A stretch of DNA of 12,142 nt, from the NCBI GenBank assembly GCA_043780595.1, contig JAYWCL010000086.1, positions 1 to 12,142 of the forward strand, written 5' to 3'. Position 1 is the stretch's first letter, and each line of letters starts with the position of its first letter. The notes under the pieces were generated by a model that had not been told where the DNA came from, made no database searches, and saw only the letters and a list, made by a program, of their open reading frames with translations. Below, piece by piece: positions 6,212 through 12,142 of the stretch. The DNA comes from Limnoglobus sp043780595 (GTDB lineage Bacteria; Planctomycetota; Planctomycetia; Gemmatales; Gemmataceae). Position numbers and translations under genes: made by a program.

Positions 6212-6322
6212 ACCGATTCAGCGGCTATCGCTATTTGTTGCATCGCGCGAAAATGTGGCTCAACACGAAGGAGAAAGACCCCGAAACCTTCGGACGAAAA
6301 CCCGGTCGGACTGACTCTTTCA
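6212..6322. other. Short intergenic region between convergent genes
   Basis: This 111-bp gap separates the stops of the cytochrome (plus) and DUF58 (minus) genes. It contains a 5-bp hairpin, CCGAA-ACC-TTCGG (6281-6293), and no T-rich intrinsic terminator. Shared bidirectional termination is expected from the layout but is not shown by sequence. Confidence 0.35.
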
Positions 6323-7225
6323 TTATTTGAGCAAGCCGCGATCGCGCAGGTAGTTTAGCACGAGCTTCTCGAACGGAACGCGATTGCTGGTATACAGATA
6401 CGACATGCCGCGGCGGTTGCAGAACCCGGCGAGGCCCGCTCGGAACGCGGCGAGCGTGCGTTGATAGCGTTCCAGCAGTGGGGCGCTGATCGTCACCTCG
6501 GCCACATCCGCATCTTCGGCATCGGTGAGCTTCAGATCGCCCGCGAACGTCGGGTTGACCTCTTCTTCGGCGAGTATCTGAATCGCGTAAACATCGTAAC
6601 CCCTGGCGTTTAGGTAGCGGAAGCCTTCTTCGTAGCCGCCTTTGTCCATGAAGTCGCTGAGGACGACGACGACCCCGCGACTCGAATGGCGCAAACTGAA
6701 CGCCTTCATCGACTTCGAGAAATCCGAAGAACCGCCGACGGGGACGTCGTCGATGAACTGGATCAATCGCCATAAACTCGGTCGCCCGCGGAACTGCGGC
6801 GAGCGGGCGGAAGTCGTTCCCCCGAAAGACTCTACGGCCACGCGGTCGAGGTTGGCGAGGCCCACGAAGCCGAGCGCGGCCGCCACCTGTTTCGCGTAGC
6901 GTAACTTCGTCGGCGAGCCGTAGTTCATCGACTCGCTGACGTCGATGAGTAGGTGAACGTGCAAATCTTCTTCTTCGACGAATATCCTTAAAAACAAGCG
7001 GTCCAGACGGCCGAAGAGGTTCCAATCGAGGAAGCGAAGATCGTCGCCGACGGTGTACGCGCGGAAGTCCGCGAACTCGGAGCCGCGCCCTTTCCGCTTA
7101 CTGAGGCGGTCGCCTTTCATGCGTCCCGCGCGCACCTTCTTCGAGACGAGTTCGAGCGTCTCCAAGCGTCGCAGGAACGATGTGGAAAGTAGTGGCTCAT
7201 CGACGACAGCGATCGTTTCTGCCAT
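6323..7225 (-). CDS. DUF58 domain-containing protein (vWA-like)
   Basis: The product is 300 residues from ATG at 7225, with GGAAACGAG just upstream. The open frame extends 49 codons further back but that part has no family likeness, so this start is preferred. The DUF58 signature is clear: RLSKRKGRGSEFADFRAYT, then VGDDLRFLDWNLFGRLDRLF and FVEEEDLHVHLLIDVSESM (about residues 40-100), including a MIDAS-like D-x-S-x-S at D95-S97-S99. A Rossmann-like vWA part follows, with VVVVLSDFMD. No membrane segment is seen. DUF58 proteins are usually encoded beside a MoxR AAA+ ATPase and act with it in assembly or maturation of envelope or metal-dependent proteins. No MoxR gene is adjacent here, and both flanks are unrelated, so this is an orphan copy or its partner lies elsewhere. 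Confidence 0.9.
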   Translation of the reverse strand: MAETIAVVDEPLLSTSFLRRLETLELVSKKVRAGRMKGDRLSKRKGRGSEFADFRAYTVGDDLRFLDWNLFGRLDRLFLRIFVEEEDLHVHLLIDVSESMNYGSPTKLRYAKQVAAALGFVGLANLDRVAVESFGGTTSARSPQFRGRPSLWRLIQFIDDVPVGGSSDFSKSMKAFSLRHSSRGVVVVLSDFMDKGGYEEGFRYLNARGYDVYAIQILAEEEVNPTFAGDLKLTDAEDADVAEVTISAPLLERYQRTLAAFRAGLAGFCNRRGMSYLYTSNRVPFEKLVLNYLRDRGLLK

Positions 7226-7452
7226 GACGTAACTCGTTTCCTGCGTTCGCGTTTCAACCGTTACATCTGCGCCAGACCCCGCTGCCAGTGTAACGACTTT
7301 GCAACGCTTAGGCTGCGAACTCGGAGGAAAATCGTGGAATCGCGTATAAATGAAAAACGAGTCGATGGGCAAATTCGTCTAAAGTCTAAGGCGTAAACTG
7401 TATTGTCGCTCGTCAGGTAGCCAAAACTTCGGCGGAACAGGTGGTTGAGACG
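7226..7452. promoter_or_regulatory. Divergent intergenic region, presumed promoters
   Basis: The 227 bp separate the start codons of DUF58 (minus) and the subtilase (plus), so promoters for both should lie here. I could not identify convincing -35/-10 elements or operators. The only supported signal is the Shine-Dalgarno-like GGAAACGAG before the DUF58 ATG. Confidence 0.4.
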
Positions 7453-10400
7453 ATGGGCAATGATACGCCACAAAAACGCCTGAAACGACGCAGCCGCATC
7501 GATTTGCGCTGCGAGACGCTCGACGATCGCATCGTACCCGCCGCGCTCTTTCCAAGCAATTTGCCCGCCACCAGCACCGAAATCGTCGCGCAAACGACAT
7601 CGAAACATCCGCTGCAAGACCTTGCGAATATCGTCTCGTTTTTGGATTTATCGAGCCAAGTCGACGTCTCGCGTTCCGGTATCGTCGTCCAAATGCCTTC
7701 CGTTTCGGGCGTCACGACATCGACGTTGCAGATCGCGCTTCGGTCGGGTGCCAACTCGATAATCGTGGCAGAAACGCTGTCGCAGTTAAACTTTTACGAC
7801 TCGGTGACGCCGAACTACATCTACAGCCGGGCGGCGGACTTACGCGAAAAGATTCCGAACGACCCGAAGTTCGTCGATCAGTATCACCACCCGATTATTC
7901 ATACGCCACAAGCCTGGGACAAGACCGTCGGCAGCCCCGGCGTGATCGTGGCGATTCTCGATGATGGCGTCGACATCAACCATGCGGATTTGAAGGATAA
8001 CGTCTGGGTCAACCGCAACGAAGTGCCGAACGATGGCATCGACAACGACGGCAACGGCTTCATCGACGATGCGAATGGCTGGGACTTCGTTCACGATACG
8101 TCGAACGTGTTTCCCGACGATGCGATGCGCGATACGCACGGCACCGAAGTCGCGGGGTTACTTGCGGGGCGAATCGACAACGCGACGGGTATTACTGGCG
8201 TCGCGGGTCGCATCACGTATCTGCCGTTGAAGGTCGTGGGCAGCGGGTCGACGACATCGTTGACGTTCGCACGGGCGGTGGCGTATGCCGTGCAGAATGG
8301 CGCGAAAATCATCAATAACAGCTTGAACATCGACTCGTTCGTCGGCGACCCGACGTTCCAGTCGGCGGTGTCGTTCGCGTACAATCGCGGGCTGTTGTGG
8401 GTCAACTCGGCCGGCAACGAGAACACATCGAATGCGGCCCGGCAGGCGTTCGAGGAAATGATCCTCGTGGCGGCAACGGATCGCAACGACGTCAAGACGA
8501 GCTACAGCAACTATGGCTCCGGCATCGACATCGCGGCACCCGGTGGCACGAGCACCGATGGTCTCGTCACGACGATTCCGCAAAATGTGTACGGCACCGC
8601 ATTCGGGACGAGCGTCGCCACGCCACTCGTTGCGGGTACGGCCGCGCTCATCTGGTCGGCGTTCCCCGGCTATTCGCGCGATCAAGTTGCGTCGGCACTA
8701 ATCGCGAATGCGGACGATATTGCCGCGAACAACATGAGCTTCATCGACATGCTCGGATCGGGCCGGGTGAACGCGGCGAAAGCGGTTTCGGGCACGCCGT
8801 TCGTCACGAAACTCGGACGGCTGTCGGGCCTGCCGGACGAAGGAGCCTCTGCACCGAGTTCGATCGCGGGCTTTTCGCTGCGGCTGAATAGCCCGTTGAA
8901 CGCGAACACGGTGATAATCGACAACTTCGAGCTGCGTTGGGCCGGGATGGACAATCAGTTCGGCACCAACGACGATGAATTGCTCCCGTTCGCGATCAAC
9001 GGCGGCCGATCGTACAAAATCGGCACGAACGGCCTCGATTTCGCGGTCGGAGCGGATTTAGAACGCGGCCTGTATCGGTTCACCGCGAAGTCGGGTGGAT
9101 TGACCGATCCCTTCGGCAATGCGGTCGATGGCGATGGCAACGGCACGGCGGGCGGGAACCTCGTTCGGAACTTCGGCGTCGCGTATCAGGCCAGCGGTCG
9201 AGTCTACGAGGACATCAACAACGATGGCTTTGAAGACCCTTCCGATCCGGGGCTGAAAGGTGTCGTCGTTTTCGGCGATACCAACGGCAACGGCAGTTTC
9301 GATAATTTGACGTTCCAGAGTACCAATGGCGTCAACATTCCCGACGCGAACCCGGCAGGTGTGGCGATACCGATTTCGGTGTCGGGGGCGGGTGTCGTCG
9401 GTTCGATTAGCGCCAGCATTTATATTTCGCACTCGAGGCCGTCGGAACTGACCATCACGCTCGTGTCCCCGGACGGCGACCGCGTCGTGCTCTATCGCAA
9501 CGGCGATATTCCCGAGATTAATTCGCCGGGCTTTCACATCTTCAAATTTGAAGACGGTATCGAGGAACGGGCCGAATTGCAGCCGACGATCGTTCAGCAT
9601 TTCGTTCGCCCCGTCGAACCGCTATCGAAGTTCATCGGCAAGAATGCGAGCGGGAACTGGAGTGTGGAAGTCTCGGACAACTCCGCGGGTAACACGGGGA
9701 GCGTGGTGTTTGCGGCGATCACATTATCCTCCGAGCCAACGGCCCGAACCGATGCGAACGGCTTCTTCCACATCAACGGGCTACCCCCCGGAACGACGCG
9801 AATTTCGATCGCCAACGCGACGGGTTTCCAGCGTGCAGCGAACGGCGGCGCGATCAGCGTCGACCTGTCTGGGCCGAATCCGCCTCCGCCGATCTCCATC
9901 GGTTTGTCGCGAATCAACGGCATCACCGGACGGGTGCTCCGCGATAACGGCGACGGTGTTTTTGGGCCGACCGATGTCGGTATCGCGGGCGTGGTCGTCT
10001 ACCTCGACGCGAACGCCAATGGCATCCCCGATGGCGTAGAACAAACGACGACGACGGATTCGTTCGGCAACTACACCTTCGGCAACCTCGGCGTCGGCGC
10101 GTTCACAGTGCGCTATCAAACGCAACCGGGATTCCTGGCGGTGGCCAGTTCCCCGACGACGCGCACCGTGAATCTCACGGCCGAAACCCCACTCGTTACG
10201 GGGAACGATTTCCTGCTGGTTCGCGAGACCGCACCCGTTCGCGTCGCGCTTTCGAGCATCGCGCCGATCCGAAACGCTCCGCTCGAATCGGTTGCCATCT
10301 CGCTCAGCGAACCACTGCCAAGGTTCGGCATCGCGAATGTCGCACTCACGCGCAACGGCGTGGCGGTCAGCCTCGCAGGCACGACGTTGCTCGGTTCGGG

Positions 10401-11844
10401 AACGCAGTACACGCTGATCGGTTTGAAAGAACTCACGCGCGCCGATGGCGTGTATGCGTTGACCATCAACGCCCCTGCACCGACGGGAATGCCGGGGCGT
10501 CAACCGGTCGTCGTCACCGCGACGTGGATGATGGACGGCATCCCGCCGACGTTGGATTTGATCGCGACCACGAACCCGACGACGGGGAACGTCACCGGCG
10601 GAAACTTGACGTTCACCAAACCCGTCACGGGCGTCACGCTCGCCGATTTCGTGTTGGTGCGAAACGGTATCATCGTGCCGATCGACAGCGCGATCCTCAG
10701 CGGTTCGGGTGCCACGTACCACATCGCGCTGCCGCAGGAACTCGTCGCCGCCGCGGGCGATTATCTCTTGCGATTGGTGACGATTGGCTCGGGCATCCGC
10801 GACAGTGCAGGGAACGACCTGGCCGCCAACTCGGAGATTACCTGGACGGTGATTGCCCCGCCGGTCGTTACGAAATTGGTCGTCCGCACGGCCATCGCCA
10901 CGGGGGAAGGCGGCCCAGCACGACTTAATATTTACGACACCGCGAACGGGCGGTTCCTCATCAATCTCGTGCCGTTCGATTCCGGTTTCACGGGCGGTAT
11001 CCGCGTCGCCACGGGCGATGTCAACGGCGATGGCGTCGAAGATATTATCGTCGCCGCGGGGCCGGGTGGCGGGCCGCGCGTTCGCATCTACGATGGTGCG
11101 AAATTTACCACCATCGCCGACTTCATGGCGTTCGAGTCCGAATTCACCGGCGGTTTGTTCGTCTCGGCCGGCGACTTCAACGGCGATCGCAAGGCAGACA
11201 TCGTCGTGTCTCCCGATACCGGTGGCGGCCCGCGCGTGACGATTTTCGATGCCGTCACGCTGATGCCAATCGCGAACTTCTTCGGCATCGACGACCCGGC
11301 GTTTCGCGGCGGTGCCCGCACCACCGTCGGCGACATCAATCACGATGGCACGCCCGATCTCATCGTGGCCGCCGGTACCGGTGGCGGCCCCCGGCTCGCC
11401 GGTTACGATGGCAAGTCGATCCTCAGCGGGTTGCCGACGAAGCTCTTCCAGGACTTCTTCGCATTCGAGCCGGGCCTGCGCGACGGCGTGTTCGTTTCGA
11501 GCGGCGACTTCAACGCGGATGGTTTCGCCGACATCGTCATCGGTGCCGGTCCCGGTGGCGGCCCCCGCCTGCTCATCCTCGATGGCAACGCACTCGCAAC
11601 CGCAGGCCTTTTGCAAATCAATCACGACTTCTTCGCCGGCGATCCATCCAGCCGTGCCGGCGTTCGCATCGCAGTCAAAGACATCGACGGCGACGGTCGC
11701 CCCGACATCTACGCCGCCGACGGCGTCGGCGGCTCGAGCGCCGTCCGCATCTACTACCACCGCGACCTCAGCAGCAACCCACCCCCATTAGGCGACACCC
11801 TCGACGACTTCCCCGGCTTCCCCGGCGGCATATTCGTGGGGTAG
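7453..11844 (+). CDS. Large secreted S8 (subtilisin-like) peptidase with P-domain, SdrD_B-like and FG-GAP/VCBS modules
   Basis: The product is 1463 residues from ATG at 7453; a GTG at 7441 in the same frame would add four residues. The N-terminus has a basic stretch and the motif RIDLRCETLDDRIVPA, typical of planctomycete exported giant proteins. The S8 domain spans about 150-420 with Asp170 (ILDDGVD), His229 (DTHGTEVAG), oxyanion Asn322 (SAGNEN) and Ser387 (GTSVATPLVAG). A calcium-like loop DNDGNGFIDD lies between Asp and His. An SdrD_B-like module begins near 582 (GRVYEDINNDG), is interrupted by a proprotein-convertase P-like domain (about 619-763, ITLVSPDGDRVVLYRNG, NWSVEVSD), and resumes with TDANGFFHINGLPPGT. 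A second SdrD_B follows (about 823-917), then Ig-like segments (about 920-1136) and five FG-GAP/VCBS repeats (1139 to the end). The likely role is a cell-surface or extracellular protease. All catalytic residues are present. It appears monocistronic. Confidence 0.93.
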   Translation: MGNDTPQKRLKRRSRIDLRCETLDDRIVPAALFPSNLPATSTEIVAQTTSKHPLQDLANIVSFLDLSSQVDVSRSGIVVQMPSVSGVTTSTLQIALRSGANSIIVAETLSQLNFYDSVTPNYIYSRAADLREKIPNDPKFVDQYHHPIIHTPQAWDKTVGSPGVIVAILDDGVDINHADLKDNVWVNRNEVPNDGIDNDGNGFIDDANGWDFVHDTSNVFPDDAMRDTHGTEVAGLLAGRIDNATGITGVAGRITYLPLKVVGSGSTTSLTFARAVAYAVQNGAKIINNSLNIDSFVGDPTFQSAVSFAYNRGLLWVNSAGNENTSNAARQAFEEMILVAATDRNDVKTSYSNYGSGIDIAAPGGTSTDGLVTTIPQNVYGTAFGTSVATPLVAGTAALIWSAFPGYSRDQVASALIANADDIAANNMSFIDMLGSGRVNAAKAVSGTPFVTKLGRLSGLPDEGASAPSSIAGFSLRLNSPLNANTVIIDNFELRWAGMDNQFGTNDDELLPFAINGGRSYKIGTNGLDFAVGADLERGLYRFTAKSGGLTDPFGNAVDGDGNGTAGGNLVRNFGVAYQASGRVYEDINNDGFEDPSDPGLKGVVVFGDTNGNGSFDNLTFQSTNGVNIPDANPAGVAIPISVSGAGVVGSISASIYISHSRPSELTITLVSPDGDRVVLYRNGDIPEINSPGFHIFKFEDGIEERAELQPTIVQHFVRPVEPLSKFIGKNASGNWSVEVSDNSAGNTGSVVFAAITLSSEPTARTDANGFFHINGLPPGTTRISIANATGFQRAANGGAISVDLSGPNPPPPISIGLSRINGITGRVLRDNGDGVFGPTDVGIAGVVVYLDANANGIPDGVEQTTTTDSFGNYTFGNLGVGAFTVRYQTQPGFLAVASSPTTRTVNLTAETPLVTGNDFLLVRETAPVRVALSSIAPIRNAPLESVAISLSEPLPRFGIANVALTRNGVAVSLAGTTLLGSGTQYTLIGLKELTRADGVYALTINAPAPTGMPGRQPVVVTATWMMDGIPPTLDLIATTNPTTGNVTGGNLTFTKPVTGVTLADFVLVRNGIIVPIDSAILSGSGATYHIALPQELVAAAGDYLLRLVTIGSGIRDSAGNDLAANSEITWTVIAPPVVTKLVVRTAIATGEGGPARLNIYDTANGRFLINLVPFDSGFTGGIRVATGDVNGDGVEDIIVAAGPGGGPRVRIYDGAKFTTIADFMAFESEFTGGLFVSAGDFNGDRKADIVVSPDTGGGPRVTIFDAVTLMPIANFFGIDDPAFRGGARTTVGDINHDGTPDLIVAAGTGGGPRLAGYDGKSILSGLPTKLFQDFFAFEPGLRDGVFVSSGDFNADGFADIVIGAGPGGGPRLLILDGNALATAGLLQINHDFFAGDPSSRAGVRIAVKDIDGDGRPDIYAADGVGGSSAVRIYYHRDLSSNPPPLGDTLDDFPGFPGGIFVG
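10867..11790 (+). repeat. Coding tandem FG-GAP/VCBS repeats in the subtilase C-terminus
   Basis: Five calcium-loop motifs recur at protein residues 1188 (GDVNGDGVEDI), 1240 (GDFNGDRKADI), 1293 (GDINHDGTPDL), 1351 (GDFNADGFADI) and 1409 (KDIDGDGRPDI). The spacing is 52-58 residues. The first four are each followed by a glycine-rich strand such as GPGGGPRVRIYDG; the fifth is less regular. These blades are expected to form a beta-propeller-like binding surface. Unit 2 has Arg-Lys where the loop Asp-Gly normally sits. Confidence 0.85.
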
Positions 11845-12107
11845 TGGAATTCTCGTTTAGCCGCGCCGCGTACAATCTGGAGATCGAAGGCGACCACACC
11901 TACTTCGTCGGCGACCTCACCTGGGGATGGCAGGTCTGGTCGCATAATAATAATGAAGTATGCAATCCAGCTGCTATTCGGGCAATTATTATCGGAAGAG
12001 GAATGCCTGCCATCAGGGCTGCGGCTGGAGCACTTAAAGAGAAAGGCACGGTTCAAAAGTGGGTAGCAGTTTTGCGTTTGTTTGCGATTGCGATTCGGCT
12101 ATCGTAA
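11844..12107 (+). pseudogene. HINT-domain C-terminal end plus short toxin-like tail (displaced polymorphic-toxin cassette)
   Basis: A GTG at 11844 shares its first base with the TAG stop of the subtilase gene (TAGTG). The 87-residue product contains YNLEIEGDHTYFVGDLTWG followed by WQVWSHNNN. This is the last strand block of HINT/intein-like autoprocessing domains, which in polymorphic toxins (RHS and related) sit just before the variable C-terminal toxin and end in (V/S)HN. The whole N-terminal part of HINT, including its catalytic Cys, is missing. The remaining about 50 residues (AIRAIIIGRGMPAIRAAAGALK...) may be a toxin domain or a decayed piece of one; I cannot name it. The codon usage becomes AT-richer from about 11940. 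GTGGGG upstream could allow coupled translation, so a product is not excluded, but a complete toxin cannot be made from this ORF. Immunity genes, if any, lie beyond 12142. Confidence 0.72.
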
Positions 12108-12142
12108 AGTGCCTGTTTCTCCCAGAATGTGAGTTGCAAAAC

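Noticed and set aside
6240..6322. Intrinsic terminator between the convergent genes
   Set aside because: Only a 5-bp hairpin and scattered partial complementarity are present, with no U-tract.
7226..7322. N-terminal extension of the DUF58 protein to an upstream start
   Set aside because: The extra 49 residues (to 7372) show no DUF58 likeness. The ATG at 7225 has a good ribosome-binding site and a typical family N-terminus.
9781..11760. 659-residue minus-strand open frame
   Set aside because: It is antisense to the subtilase C-terminus. Its Asp/Arg/Ala-rich sequence mirrors the FG-GAP codons and has no recognisable domain.
1..12142. tRNA or rRNA genes
   Set aside because: I saw no cloverleaf with a TTCRA-type T-loop and matching acceptor stem, and no rRNA-like conserved blocks, by eye on either strand.

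Overview
The window reads as chromosomal DNA of a large-genome planctomycete, most likely Gemmataceae (inferred, no search run). The evidence is a GC-rich coding style, a DUF1559-type tail with its H-x9-DG motif, a giant secreted protein with an N-terminal export motif ending LDDRIVPA followed by S8 peptidase, SdrD_B-like, P-domain and FG-GAP/VCBS modules, a multihaem cytochrome c fused to TPRs, and intergenic palindromes of the kind seen in this group.

Layout. On the minus strand, 1-276 is the 5' part of an Rpn-like PD-(D/E)XK nuclease family gene that runs off the left edge. Next come a lipoprotein (498-1484) and, upstream of it in the same likely operon, a conserved hypothetical protein (1512-1994). 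A 475-bp gap (1995-2469) holds a cluster of hairpins and a near-perfect 24-bp inverted repeat. A CpsB/CapC/YwqE-type PHP phosphatase (2470-3249) follows. From 3250 to 4273 no intact gene is seen. This stretch holds a scrap resembling a photolyase-related C-terminus joined to the tail of a DUF1559 gene in another frame, a perfect 39-bp direct repeat at 3734 and 4201, and phased 11-bp and 21-bp tandem repeats between the copies.

On the plus strand, 4274-6211 encodes a heptahaem cytochrome c with a C-terminal TPR domain. Convergent to it is an orphan DUF58 protein (6323-7225, minus). Divergent from DUF58 is a 1463-residue secreted subtilase with a mosaic C-terminus (7453-11844, plus). Overlapping its stop codon is a short ORF (11844-12107) carrying only the C-terminal end of a HINT (intein-like autoprocessing) domain plus about 50 residues of a possible toxin tail, as in displaced polymorphic-toxin cassettes.

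The genes do not form one pathway. The window looks like an accessory mosaic of single-gene units (nuclease, lipoprotein pair, phosphatase, cytochrome, DUF58, subtilase) separated by decayed fragments and repeats. I do not see a convincing complete new system. The most interesting items are the repeat-bounded island at 3716-4239, the orphan HINT/toxin cassette, and the P domain nested in an SdrD_B-like module.
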